43,492 bases of DNA from Phycisphaeraceae bacterium (GCA_029260595.1 JAJDCY010000025.1:1-43492); one strand, 5' to 3'. Shown: positions 8,856 through 17,109, counted from the first letter of the stretch. Notes: generated by a model not told the origin, from the letters alone. Program-made: numbers and translations.

Positions 8856-9269
8856 TCAAACTGGCTCCAGTTTGTCGGCTAAATCTTCGGTTTCAGTCAA
8901 TTTGTGAAGTACACCACTGCTTTTGAACTCTTCGATATGGCACCAGCCCCGTTCGAGCAGGACCTGCACGCAGGGGTCAATGACACGATAAAAGATTTGA
9001 AGGCCATCTCGATGGCAATCCACCACGCTAGCTTCGGACAATCTCTTGAGTTGATTAGACACAGCCTGTACTGACATGCCGACCTCCGCCGCCAAGTCGC
9101 TAACGCACAGTTCGCCGCTGCAGATCAGGGCGTGGATGAGCCGAAGCCGGGTTGGGTGTGAAAGACTCTTGAAGAGGATTCCGAGACGATCCGCATTCTG
9201 GCCCCCGATCAGCGGACGGCGATGCAGAGGTGGTTTTGGTGTACAGCTGTTCAAGGGTTCTCCATTCAT
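8856..9269 (-). CDS. ArsR/SmtB-family metal-responsive repressor
   Basis: A 137-residue winged-helix repressor. The core reads LFKSLSHPTRLRLIHALI, then ELCVSDLAAEVGMSVQAVSNQLKRL (recognition helix region with one Cys in the alpha3 position seen in CadC/SmtB relatives), then VDCHRDGLQIFYRVI (wing). The C-terminal helix contains DPCVQVLLERGWCHIEEF, whose Asp, Cys and His could form an alpha5-type metal site. It probably represses the promoters in the palindrome 9296-9333 just upstream of its own start, and releases on Zn/Cd/Pb-like ions. It is convergent with the ATPase gene and divergent from the czc operon. The ATG at 9269 has no clear ribosome site. Confidence 0.88.
   Translation of the reverse strand: MNGEPLNSCTPKPPLHRRPLIGGQNADRLGILFKSLSHPTRLRLIHALICSGELCVSDLAAEVGMSVQAVSNQLKRLSEASVVDCHRDGLQIFYRVIDPCVQVLLERGWCHIEEFKSSGVLHKLTETEDLADKLEPV
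8857..8874. terminator. Perfect hairpin between convergent ATPase and arsR ends
   Basis: CAAACTGG-CT-CCAGTTTG is a perfect 8-bp inverted repeat overlapping the last codons of the arsR-like gene. An 8-bp outer repeat (GTCCGGCG at 8804-8811 and CGCCGGAC at 8847-8854) lies just beside it. These could terminate the two convergent transcripts; neither is followed by a clear T-run, so this is tentative. Confidence 0.35.
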
Positions 9270-9297
9270 GGGCCAAAAGAAAGGTGTTGACGTGGCC

Positions 9298-9326
9298 TTG
9301 CCATATTACACGACGACGTGTAATAT
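9298..9326 (+). promoter_or_regulatory. Sigma70-type promoter for the rightward czc operon
   Basis: TTGCCA at 9298-9303, a 17-base spacer, then TAATAT at 9321-9326. Transcription would start near 9333, about 40 bases before the ATG at 9373. The whole promoter lies inside the palindrome. Confidence 0.65.
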
Positions 9327-9331
9327 GGCAA
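9303..9331 (-). promoter_or_regulatory. Sigma70-type promoter for the arsR-like gene
   Basis: By symmetry of the palindrome the minus strand carries the same TTGCCA (9331 to 9326), 17-base spacer and TAATAT (9308 to 9303). Transcription would start near 9296, about 27 bases before the arsR-like ATG. The -10 of each promoter overlaps the -35 of the other. Confidence 0.62.
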
Positions 9332-9372
9332 GGCAGCAACATAAATCACGATAAAATGCCCGATATTTGACC

Positions 9373-9780
9373 ATGCACGTACACCCCATCATCTCGATCC
9401 TGCTTGCAGCCTGGCTCGGAATCGGCAGCACAGTTGGGCTGCGATTCGAGTGTTCTTGCGCTGACGGGACCACGACCATTGAGGTCGGACGGAGGTTCTG
9501 CTGCGATTCGGAGGACGCTCGCCCGATGTCTGCTGAGAAGTCGCTGTTGTGTTCGCATGGCGGTTGTGAATCTACGCTCATCACCGACGGGGTTGTTGTT
9601 GCCTTAGATCGCGGCGCTGAAAGCGAGCAGGAGACTTCGCTCTCAACAAACCAACCCCATCAAGCCATGGTCGCCGCTACGCATAGGACCCCATCTCCAG
9701 GCGTGTGGTCCACTGTGTACGCACTAAGCTGTCGTACAACCGGCATATCCCAAATTCGGTCCGTAATCCTGCTCGTTTAG
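9373..9780 (+). CDS. Small secreted Cys-rich protein, unknown function
   Basis: A 135-residue protein starting at ATG 9373 (an in-frame TTG lies 6 bases upstream). Residues 1-24 resemble a signal peptide or membrane anchor (IISILLAAWLGIGSTVGL). The following part has several Cys in metal-site-like spacing: CSC, then FCCDSED, then CSHGGC. The tail is Ser/Thr-rich and ends with a short hydrophobic stretch (VILLV). I do not recognise a family. It is the first gene right of the ArsR-controlled promoter and precedes the czcCBA set, so it is likely expressed on metal stress. A protein of similar size and layout sits at 17110-17547 ahead of the Cus-like operon. Confidence 0.6.
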   Translation: MHVHPIISILLAAWLGIGSTVGLRFECSCADGTTTIEVGRRFCCDSEDARPMSAEKSLLCSHGGCESTLITDGVVVALDRGAESEQETSLSTNQPHQAMVAATHRTPSPGVWSTVYALSCRTTGISQIRSVILLV

Positions 9781-9873
9781 GAAAGACCCGCGTTCAGGCG
9801 CTGTTCTTGGCGTCTCCGTTGCTTGTCAAATCCCAGCAACTACTGAATGCCTCTTTCCAATCGAGTAGAGATT

Positions 9874-11295
9874 ATGCAATCGTGTTTGAAATCCAGAAAG
9901 TTCATGCGCTCCGTGCTCAGCGCGTTCGTCGTGCTTCCCGCATGTGCGCCGTCGCCGTTTGATCAAGCACTACCAGAATCGCCCTCACTGATTCGCGACC
10001 TGCCCCGTTATTCGGCTCCAGCGAAGCCTTCGGACCTGAATAAACAAACGGCAGAAATAACGGTCACGCCCGCGGGTGATTTGGCCTTGAGGGGCGCGCT
10101 TGCGGCTGCACTTCTCCACAATCCACGGCTTCATGCGACGGCATGGAGCCCCCGCATTGAGGAGGCACGCCGTCTCCAGGCAGGCCTCGCACCGAATCCC
10201 GAAGTCGGTGTTGAGTTCGAAAACTTCGCGGGTTCTGGCGACCTTAGCGGGACCGACGCGCTTGAGACCACGATCCTTCTCAGTCAACTTATCGAGCTAG
10301 GCGGCAAGAGGGATCTCCGTGTTCAAGTCGCGGGGAATGCGTGGCATGTGTCCGCTCTCGACTACGAGGCCCGACGACTTGATGTTGCGACCGAAACTGC
10401 TGCACGATTTGTCCGGGTGCTCGAAATCCAGCACCGCGTGGATTTCGCCGAACGGGCCGGGGCATTGGCCGAAGAAAGCCGTCGCGTGATCGATCGTCGC
10501 GTGCAAATCGGCGAAGTCTCCCCGATCGATGAAATCAAGGCAAGGCTTGAAAGTGAATCAGCTCGGATTGCCGCCGATCGCCTGAAACGCGAGCTCGACG
10601 CGGCTCGTCGCGAACTGAGCGCAATGTGGGATGAATCCGAGCCAGCGTTTGGCGTGGTCCTTGGCTCGTTGGATGAGCTTGTGCCCGTCCCATCCCTTCT
10701 CGTTCTGGCCGATCGTCTGGAGGCGCACCCCGAGGTTCTGAGATGGGTTGCCGAGACGGAGCGACGAGCAGCGGCCGTCAAACTGGAGCGTGCGCAGGCC
10801 GTTACAAATATTAACGCGGGCCTTGGCGTCCGCTACATGAATGATATCGATGACGCGGTGCTTGTCGGAGAGGTCTCTTTGCCCATCCCCGCGTTCGATC
10901 GGAACCAGGGGGGCATTCTTACCGCTCGCTTGCAAGCGGCGCAAGCTGTCGATGAAGGCCGTGCATCACGGCGTGCATTGGCGACGCGACTGGTTCGCGA
11001 GCATTCACGACTGACCTCGGCCTATCACGAAGCACAGTCAATCGAGTCTACTCTTCTCCCAGCGGCTCGTGACGCATACAAGGCGACACATCGCGCCTAC
11101 GAAGAAGGCAAGCTCCCATATCTCAGCGTTCTCGACGCCCAGAGAACCATGTTTGAGACAGAATCACAGCGATTAGAAGCGCTGGCTGAGTATCACACGG
11201 CGCTGGTTCAGGTCGAAGGGCTCATCTCGGCTTCGCTGAGCGCCATTGTTGTAGACACCACCAACTCCCTTCCACACACAGGAGACAACCCATGA
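9874..11295 (+). CDS. czcC: CzcC-like outer-membrane factor (TolC family)
   Basis: A 473-residue outer-membrane channel lipoprotein or secreted protein. The N-terminus has SVLSAFVVLPAC, a lipobox-like signal. OEP motifs follow: ALLHNPRL and GLAPNPEVGVEFENFAGSG, then LSQLIELGGKRDLRV, and the second repeat LPIPAFDRNQGGILTARLQ with LSVLDAQRT and QVEGLI. This is the usual CzcC order and length. Starts at 9847, 9874 and 9904 are in frame; 9874 was chosen because a GAG lies just upstream, with low certainty. Its stop TGA overlaps the adaptor ATG at 11292. Together with the next two genes it forms a complete tripartite pump. Confidence 0.9.
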   Translation: MQSCLKSRKFMRSVLSAFVVLPACAPSPFDQALPESPSLIRDLPRYSAPAKPSDLNKQTAEITVTPAGDLALRGALAAALLHNPRLHATAWSPRIEEARRLQAGLAPNPEVGVEFENFAGSGDLSGTDALETTILLSQLIELGGKRDLRVQVAGNAWHVSALDYEARRLDVATETAARFVRVLEIQHRVDFAERAGALAEESRRVIDRRVQIGEVSPIDEIKARLESESARIAADRLKRELDAARRELSAMWDESEPAFGVVLGSLDELVPVPSLLVLADRLEAHPEVLRWVAETERRAAAVKLERAQAVTNINAGLGVRYMNDIDDAVLVGEVSLPIPAFDRNQGGILTARLQAAQAVDEGRASRRALATRLVREHSRLTSAYHEAQSIESTLLPAARDAYKATHRAYEEGKLPYLSVLDAQRTMFETESQRLEALAEYHTALVQVEGLISASLSAIVVDTTNSLPHTGDNP

Positions 11296-12851
11296 GCACC
11301 ACAATACTAAGATGGTTTAGAATCCTCGCTGTTACAGGTCTGCTATTCACAACGGCAATTCTGTCTGCGTGCGGCGGCGAAGAACCTGGGTCATCGACGT
11401 CGGGCAAAGCAGATCAGGACACGACCGCGACACTCGTAGCACACCGCCACGAGGCGGGCGAGACCTGCTTCATTTGTGACCCCACAAAACGAGAATCCGG
11501 GCGGCTTTGGTGTGCCGAGCATTCTCGCTATGAGGACCGATGCTGGATATGTCAGCCGCAATTGCAGGACGCCTCACGTGCCTACTGCGAAGAGCACGGC
11601 TTGTATGAAGATGAATGCCATCTGTGCAATCCATCCCTCCAAAGTGGCGCTGCAACCCCGCCCGACGCAGCCGCGCGGGGCGCCGCCGCGGACACCCTCT
11701 TCTGCAATGAACACAATGTCCCAGAAGCTAAATGCGGTATTTGCCAGCCGCAGCTTGCGGGCGGGCTCGCTGTTGGTGAGTCTCTTAAAATCCGCATGCC
11801 CTCAGCGCGATCGGCAGAGCTTGCCGGTCTAACGCTTGAGCACCCCAATCGGGGGGATGCGACAGCGTCCTTGGAACTCCTTGGTGAGGTTCAGTACAAC
11901 GAGAACAAGCGGGCGAAGGTGACGCCGCTGGCATCCGGTGTGCTCGTTGATATTCGCGTCGATGTTGGCGAATCGGTTGAAGCGGGTCAGGTCTTAGCGG
12001 TTGTGAACTCGGTCGGTGTCGCCAAAGCAAAGTCCGAGCACCTTTCAGCGCTAGCACAGCTCGATGTTAAGTCCGCTACGTACGAACGAGAGCAACGCCT
12101 GGCCGAAGAAAACATCGCTGCACGGCGTGACTTGCAGGAAGCAGAAGCCGCCCATCGGCTTGCCGTGCTGTCTGCACGGCAAACGCGTCAGCAGCTACTC
12201 AACCTGGGGTTCTCTGAAAGCGATATTACAGCCCTCGAAGAAACGCAGTCTGCTTCGTCGGACCTATTTGTCCGAGCACCGTTTGCCGGGACCGTTGTCG
12301 AACGCAATGCCGTGCTTGGCGAAGCGGTCGACTCCGACGCGCTATTTGAGATCGCAGACCTCTCGACGATGTGGATTGAATTGTCCGTTCCAGAATCGCA
12401 AGTCTTTCGCCTCAGCCAGGGTGGCATGATTGTCGCCTACATCCAAGCTCTGCCTCAGCTTCGAATCGAAGGCCAGATCATTTGGATCAGCCCACAGATT
12501 GACGAGACGACCCGCATGGTGCGCGCCCGGGCGACGGTGCCCAATGTTCAGGGTGTGTTGCGCCACGGCATATTCACCAAAGTCGACGCCATCTTAGGCG
12601 ACCCGAACGAATCACTGATTCTGTCCCGTGAGTCGGTCCATGAGATTGACGGCGCGACGTTCGTGTTTGTCCGTGAGCAAGCGGATTTATTTGCGGCTCG
12701 ACGTGTCAAGGTCGGGCCTCCGGCTGCTCCGGGGACTGTTGCGGTCCTCGCTGGCCTTACCGAAGCCGACCCAGTCGTGACGCGCGGCAGTTTCACGATG
12801 AAAACAGAGTTCCTCAAGTCACGGCTCGGTGCCGGGTGCGTTGACGATTGA
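11292..12851 (+). CDS. czcB: CzcB-like RND adaptor lipoprotein with repeated Cys/His zinc-ribbon-like modules
   Basis: A 519-residue periplasmic adaptor. It has a lipobox (LSAC, Cys27). Residues 59-151 hold three copies of C-x2-H-x6-C-x2-C (C74/H77/C84/C87, C99/H102/C109/C112, C138/H141/C148/C151), preceded by a lone CxxC (C59/C62). Each module is followed by a Pro-containing tag such as QPQL or NPSL. Standard adaptor parts come next: VLVDIRVDVGESVEAGQVL (lipoyl half), a coiled-coil hairpin, FVRAPFAGTVVERNAVLGE (second lipoyl half), and the barrel and membrane-proximal domain. The Cys/His array replaces the His-rich head seen in the adaptor at 523-1845 and would bind Zn/Cd-like ions before hand-over; that role is inference. 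Start overlaps the czcC stop. Confidence 0.9.
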   Translation: MSTTILRWFRILAVTGLLFTTAILSACGGEEPGSSTSGKADQDTTATLVAHRHEAGETCFICDPTKRESGRLWCAEHSRYEDRCWICQPQLQDASRAYCEEHGLYEDECHLCNPSLQSGAATPPDAAARGAAADTLFCNEHNVPEAKCGICQPQLAGGLAVGESLKIRMPSARSAELAGLTLEHPNRGDATASLELLGEVQYNENKRAKVTPLASGVLVDIRVDVGESVEAGQVLAVVNSVGVAKAKSEHLSALAQLDVKSATYEREQRLAEENIAARRDLQEAEAAHRLAVLSARQTRQQLLNLGFSESDITALEETQSASSDLFVRAPFAGTVVERNAVLGEAVDSDALFEIADLSTMWIELSVPESQVFRLSQGGMIVAYIQALPQLRIEGQIIWISPQIDETTRMVRARATVPNVQGVLRHGIFTKVDAILGDPNESLILSRESVHEIDGATFVFVREQADLFAARRVKVGPPAAPGTVAVLAGLTEADPVVTRGSFTMKTEFLKSRLGAGCVDD

Positions 12852-12862
12852 TAGGAATCATC

Positions 12863-15800
12863 ATGCTGACTCGCCTCATTACATTTGCACTCAAGAACCG
12901 GATACTCATGCTCCTGCTGTTCACGATCGCGTGCGCAGCCGGTGTCTACCGGCTCGTACAACTCCCGGTCGATGCCTTCCCCGACACGACCCCGGTCCAA
13001 GTACAGATCAATACCGTCGCCCCGGCACTGAGCCCGGAGGAAATCGAGCAGCAGATCACGCTGCCGGTAGAACTGTCAATCGGTGGTCTCCCCGGCTTAC
13101 AGAACGTTCGCTCGGTCTCAAAATTTGGATTCTCTCAGGTCGTCGCCACCTTTGATGACGAGACCGAGATCATCGATGCACGACAATACGTCACCGAACG
13201 GCTCTCGACCGTGGAGCTTCCGGAGGAGGTCTCACGGCCTGAACTCGGGCCAATCGCGACCGGTCTTGGCGAAGTCTTCCACTACACCGTCCGTTCCAAC
13301 AACCCAGAACGGTCAATTGAGGAATTGCGGACGATCCACGACTGGGTCATCAAACCGGAACTCAGAAAGGTTCCCGGCGTTGCTGAAGTGAACTCATGGG
13401 GTGGCCAAGAGCGGCAGTATCACGTCGTTATCGACCCAGAATCGCTTATCAAGTATGGCTTTACGATGGACCGGGTGCTCGGGGCGCTGCGTCGCAACAA
13501 CGCGAACGTCGGCGGTGGTCAGATCGTGACATCAGGAGAAGCACGGGTCGTCCGCGGCCTCGCCCGAGTCTCGACAATCGAAGAGATCGAAAACATCGTC
13601 ATCGCGTCAAGCGACGGAACACCCGTCCACATCCGTAATGTCGCGACGGTCGAGATCGGCAGCGAAATCCGTCGAGGTGCCATCTCCACCTCCGGCGAGG
13701 GTGAAGCGGTGCTCGGCCTGGCTTTCATGCTGATGGGTGAGAACAGCCAGCAGGTCACCCAACAGCTTCAACAGCGGCTGGATTCCTTAAGACCATCGTT
13801 GCCGAGTGATGTTGTCGTTGAAGTCGTCTACGACCGCACCACGCTCGTGGATAAAGTGATCGAGACGGTCAACCACAACCTAATCGTCGGCGCGGTCCTG
13901 GTTATTATCGTCCTACTTCTCCTGCTCGGGAATATACGTGCCGGTCTGCTGGTCGCCGTCGCCATCCCGATATCGGCGCTCTTTGCCGTTCAAGGCATGT
14001 ATGAATTCAGTATCGCGGCGAGCCTACTGAGCCTAGGAGCTATTGACTTCGGCATCCTCGTTGATGGCTCGGTGGTCATGACCGAGGCAAATCTAAGGGC
14101 TCTCAAACAGCGGCACCGAGACTTGGGTCGCAAGCTATCCGCCGCCGAGCGTCTCCAGTCGATCGCCGAATCCAGCGCGCACGTCGTGCGCCCAATCGTC
14201 TTTGGGATGGGCATCATCACACTCGTATTCGTGCCGGTGCTGACCCTCGAGGGTATTGAAGGAAAGATGTTCCGTCCGATGGCGTGGACCTTTATCTTTG
14301 CCCTTGTCGGAGCGTTACTGGTCGCGGTCTTTCTCTCGCCCGTGCTGTCTTATTACTTCCTGCCTCGCCGTACAAAGCCGTCAGAGGGGATCATTAGTCG
14401 CGCATTGACGGGCGCCTACGGCTGGCTTGTAGGCAGCGCTCTTCGCTTCCGGTGGGTGGTTCTGATCATAGCCCTTAGCCTTCTAAGCGTTGCCGGTTAC
14501 TTGAGCACCCGATTGGGAGGAGAGTTCGTTCCACGTTTGAGCGAAGGATCAATCGTCATCAATACCATCAGGCTGGCGGGCGTCTCAATCGAGGAATCGG
14601 TTCGCTACAACACCCGCATTGAGGCTGTCCTTCTGGAGGAGTTCCCGGACGAAATCGAGCATGTCTGGAGCCGGATTGGGACCGCGGAAGTCGCCACTGA
14701 CCCCATGGGGATTGAACTGACCGACATCTTCCTCACCCTGGCGCCTCGACCCGAGTGGACCCGGGCGGAGACGCAGACGGAGTTGGTCTCAGAGATGGAA
14801 AAGACCATCTCGCAGTTTCCTGGCGTGAACATGATTTTCACGCAACCGATTGAGATGCGAATGAACGAGATGGTCTCCGGTATCCGGTCGGACATCGGAA
14901 TCAAGGTCTACGGGGATGATTTTGATGAACTATTGCGTCTTGCCGACGAGGTGCAGCGTGTTCTCTTAGAGATACCCGGTGCCTCAGACATCTCGGTCGA
15001 CCAGATCACGGGCCAGCCAGCGTTGAACATCTCCGTCGACCAGGCCCGCGTGGCCCGATACGGGGTCGCCTCTCGCGAAGTGCTCGATTTCGTCGAGGCG
15101 ATTGGCGGGATACGGGTCGGGGAAATCTTCGAGGGGCAGCGTGTGTTCCCGCTGGTCGTTCGTCTACCACGGACTTATCGTGAGGATGCCTCGGCCATCA
15201 AAACGGTCCGTGTTCCAACCGAAGGCGGGGTTGCGGTTCAACTCTCGGAGATGGCATCGGTTGAGAAGTCGGAAGGTTCCTCCACCATCAATCGAGAGTG
15301 GGGGCGTCGGCTCATCCGAGTCCAGTGCAACGTTCTAGGTCGTGACCCGGCATCGTTTGTCGATGAGGCGAGAAGTGCGATCGAGTCTCGCGTAGCTCTT
15401 CCGGAGGGCTATGTCCTGGAGTGGGGCGGCCAGTTTGAGAATTTGGAGCGCGCAAAACTCCGCCTATCGATCGTCGTGCCCGCGGTTCTGCTGATGATCT
15501 TCTTCCTTCTGTATTTCAGCATGAAGAACCTGCGCGATGTGCTGATCATCTATACCGGCATTCCGTTTGCGGCGGTAGGTGCGATTCTTGCGCTGTGGTG
15601 GCGTGGAATCCCATTTAGTGTAAGTGCCGCGGTGGGGTTCATCGCGTTATCCGGGATCGCCGTGCTCAACGGTCAGATCCTCATTGAGGCTGTGCGCGAT
15701 TACCTAAGAGAAGGGCTCCAACGGCACGAGGCCATCATAGAAGCCGCCAAGACAAGACTTCGGCCCGTGCTTGCCACGGCCATCACAGACGCGGCAGGGT

Positions 15801-15967
15801 TTATTCCGATGGCTATCTCGACAGGTGTCGGGAGCGAGGTGCAACGACCGCTCGCGACGGTCGTCATTGGCGGCATCATCACCTCAACGGTGTTGACACT
15901 CTTAGTTCTCCCGGCGGTTAGTTACCTCTTCATAGCAAAGCCGTCCAAGGTGAAGGCATGCGCATGA
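12863..15967 (+). CDS. czcA: CzcA-type heavy-metal RND pump (HME1-like)
   Basis: A 1034-residue inner-membrane RND transporter starting MLTRLITFALKNRIL; the ATG at 12863 follows TAGGA at usual spacing, whereas an upstream in-frame TTG overlaps the czcB stop. The TM4 relay reads DFGILVDGSVVMTE with D395, D401 and E408. Their spacing of 6 and 7 residues matches the D402/D408/E415 set known to be needed in CzcA of Cupriavidus. The porter region has GTAEVATDPMGIELTD and FTQPIEMRMNEMVSGIRSD, typical of Zn/Co/Cd pumps. It completes czcCBA and lies downstream of an ArsR-type operator, which agrees with a divalent-cation role. The C-terminus ends KPSKVKACA. Confidence 0.93.
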   Translation: MLTRLITFALKNRILMLLLFTIACAAGVYRLVQLPVDAFPDTTPVQVQINTVAPALSPEEIEQQITLPVELSIGGLPGLQNVRSVSKFGFSQVVATFDDETEIIDARQYVTERLSTVELPEEVSRPELGPIATGLGEVFHYTVRSNNPERSIEELRTIHDWVIKPELRKVPGVAEVNSWGGQERQYHVVIDPESLIKYGFTMDRVLGALRRNNANVGGGQIVTSGEARVVRGLARVSTIEEIENIVIASSDGTPVHIRNVATVEIGSEIRRGAISTSGEGEAVLGLAFMLMGENSQQVTQQLQQRLDSLRPSLPSDVVVEVVYDRTTLVDKVIETVNHNLIVGAVLVIIVLLLLLGNIRAGLLVAVAIPISALFAVQGMYEFSIAASLLSLGAIDFGILVDGSVVMTEANLRALKQRHRDLGRKLSAAERLQSIAESSAHVVRPIVFGMGIITLVFVPVLTLEGIEGKMFRPMAWTFIFALVGALLVAVFLSPVLSYYFLPRRTKPSEGIISRALTGAYGWLVGSALRFRWVVLIIALSLLSVAGYLSTRLGGEFVPRLSEGSIVINTIRLAGVSIEESVRYNTRIEAVLLEEFPDEIEHVWSRIGTAEVATDPMGIELTDIFLTLAPRPEWTRAETQTELVSEMEKTISQFPGVNMIFTQPIEMRMNEMVSGIRSDIGIKVYGDDFDELLRLADEVQRVLLEIPGASDISVDQITGQPALNISVDQARVARYGVASREVLDFVEAIGGIRVGEIFEGQRVFPLVVRLPRTYREDASAIKTVRVPTEGGVAVQLSEMASVEKSEGSSTINREWGRRLIRVQCNVLGRDPASFVDEARSAIESRVALPEGYVLEWGGQFENLERAKLRLSIVVPAVLLMIFFLLYFSMKNLRDVLIIYTGIPFAAVGAILALWWRGIPFSVSAAVGFIALSGIAVLNGQILIEAVRDYLREGLQRHEAIIEAAKTRLRPVLATAITDAAGFIPMAISTGVGSEVQRPLATVVIGGIITSTVLTLLVLPAVSYLFIAKPSKVKACA

Positions 15968-16058
15968 CAAACAACCCTCAACTTGCGTTACAGGCATTCA
16001 GTCACTCGTAGTGACGTCATAAAACCATATGTTGCAGTACTCCTACAAGGAGCTCGTC

Positions 16059-16640
16059 ATGAAAACCACAGTCACTCGTACCACACTGTTCGTTGCCCTA
16101 ATATCATCAGCCTGGACCTTTCGTGCCCTAGCACAAAACGCGGACCCAGCAGAGTCTGGTCCACCAATGATGATGGACCGCCAGACCTGGATGGACCGGA
16201 TGAAGGACATGGGCATGTCCGATGCGATGATGTCCCGTTGCCGTATGATGAGGACACTGGAGGTCAGTGCTTATGACCCCGCCGGTATTCTCGCCCTTAA
16301 GGAAGAATTGCAGTTAAGTGAACAGCAGGTTCAGAAACTTCAGACGCTCCTGCAAGCCTCGCGAGACGGGGCAAAGGCGGCCCTTACGGACAGCCAAAAG
16401 CAGAAGCTCCGAGTTATCAATGACACGCCCAACAGCATGATGCAGATGCACCAACACATGATGGACCGGATGCAGAAGATGATGAAGGGCAAAGGTTGGA
16501 CCCATCGGAGGATGATGTGCCCGATGCACATGATGATGGGTCCCATGATGATGGACATGCCTGCTGACGGGAATGCCACACAACCAGCGCAGAACACCGA
16601 CCCCGCTCAATCACCAAGGTGGGGCTGCTGCGATTGGTAG
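16059..16640 (+). CDS. Met-rich periplasmic protein (Spy/CpxP-like helix, putative metal buffer)
   Basis: A 193-residue secreted protein; AAGGAG lies 7 bases before the ATG at 16059. The signal peptide ends near RALAQNA. The mature chain has clusters of Met and His: PPMMMDRQTWMDRMKDMGM, SMMQMHQHMMDRMQKMM and CPMHMMMGPMMMDM. In the middle, EELQLSEQQVQKLQTLLQ resembles the LTxxQ-type helix of Spy/CpxP-like periplasmic chaperones. It ends in RWGCCDW. Met-rich runs usually bind Cu(I)/Ag(I), so this gene at the end of a czc-type operon may connect Zn/Cd and Cu responses. The family assignment is tentative. Confidence 0.7.
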   Translation: MKTTVTRTTLFVALISSAWTFRALAQNADPAESGPPMMMDRQTWMDRMKDMGMSDAMMSRCRMMRTLEVSAYDPAGILALKEELQLSEQQVQKLQTLLQASRDGAKAALTDSQKQKLRVINDTPNSMMQMHQHMMDRMQKMMKGKGWTHRRMMCPMHMMMGPMMMDMPADGNATQPAQNTDPAQSPRWGCCDW

Positions 16641-16716
16641 AGATTGGATTCTCTAAAAGCAACGAGACTCGATTCGCTTTGATGCCACGCGGTGTCGACG
16701 CCACGCCGATACGGGT

Positions 16717-16748
16717 AATTGATGGGGCATGCGAGTATCGCATCAATT
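16717..16748 (+). terminator. Inverted repeat after the Met-rich gene
   Basis: AATTGATG at 16717-16724 and CATCAATT at 16741-16748 are exact reverse complements with a 16-base loop. It lies 76 bases after the operon end, so it may terminate transcription, but it has no T-run and it abuts the dispersed repeat. Confidence 0.3.
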
Positions 16749-16881
16749 GAACCCCTCAGACTTCAGACCGACCCGGCAGTGGGTCGGGAAGCCCGCCTTG
16801 CCCCGTCCCCCGTCGCCGGGGCCAGAGGCCTTCGGCCCTTGGGCGAACCCCGACGACGACGGCCGAGAACGGCAGGCATAG
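16747..16881 (+). repeat. Dispersed structured repeat, copy 1
   Basis: About 135 bases that recur at 31535-31668 in the same orientation with a modest number of substitutions. Both copies start TTGAACCCCTCAGACT and end GGCAGGCATAG. Internal pairing is visible: CGTCGCCGGGG against CCCCGACGACG (one mismatch), with an inner GGCC-TTC-GGCC hairpin, and in this copy CCGACCC-GGCAGT-GGGTCGG. No protein is evident. The gap 16641-17109 otherwise holds only short inverted repeats and a promoter-like site. Confidence 0.85.
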
Positions 16882-16943
16882 AACTTCTGTAAGGTGTGCC
16901 CAATACAAAACCTATACGGCCATGGTCATGCCGGCGCGTTGTA

Positions 16944-16962
16944 GGTCAACCGGACGTTGACC
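16944..16962. promoter_or_regulatory. Inverted repeat, possible operator
   Basis: GGTCAAC-CGGAC-GTTGACC is a perfect 7-bp dyad with a 5-base centre. It lies between the dispersed repeat and the promoter-like site before the Cus-type operon; a second short palindrome (CCGTTAACGG) is at 17033-17042. A regulator-binding role is only suggested by position. Confidence 0.3.
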
Positions 16963-17059
16963 CCTCGTGTGCCTGTGCGAAATCGAGACACTGAACCCTG
17001 GCGGCGGTTTCACGCGTTGACTGTATTGAGGCCCGTTAACGGTTCTGTTGTATGTAGGA

Positions 17060-17090
17060 TTGAAGACAATAGGACCGATTGGATTATAAA
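17060..17090 (+). promoter_or_regulatory. Promoter-like site before the Cu/Ag operon
   Basis: TTGAAG at 17060-17065 and TATAAA at 17085-17090 are separated by 19 bases, longer than the usual 17. Transcription would start about 13 bases before the ATG at 17110, giving a very short leader. The long spacer could mean activator dependence. Confidence 0.4.
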
Positions 17091-17109
17091 TAGAAGTGGC
17101 TATCCGCCT

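Larger units (their letters stand above)
9296..9333. promoter_or_regulatory. 38-bp perfect palindrome: probable ArsR operator
   Basis: Two 17-bp arms are exact reverse complements around a 4-base centre (ACGA). The inner part, ATATTACACG-N4-CGTGTAATAT, has the AT-rich dyad look of ArsR/SmtB operators. It sits between the arsR-like gene and the divergent Cys-rich protein/czcCBA genes and covers both predicted promoters. Confidence 0.75.

Noticed and set aside
16747..16881. Integron attC-like site
   Set aside because: The element folds like one, but the conserved attC core boxes and an integrase are not visible.
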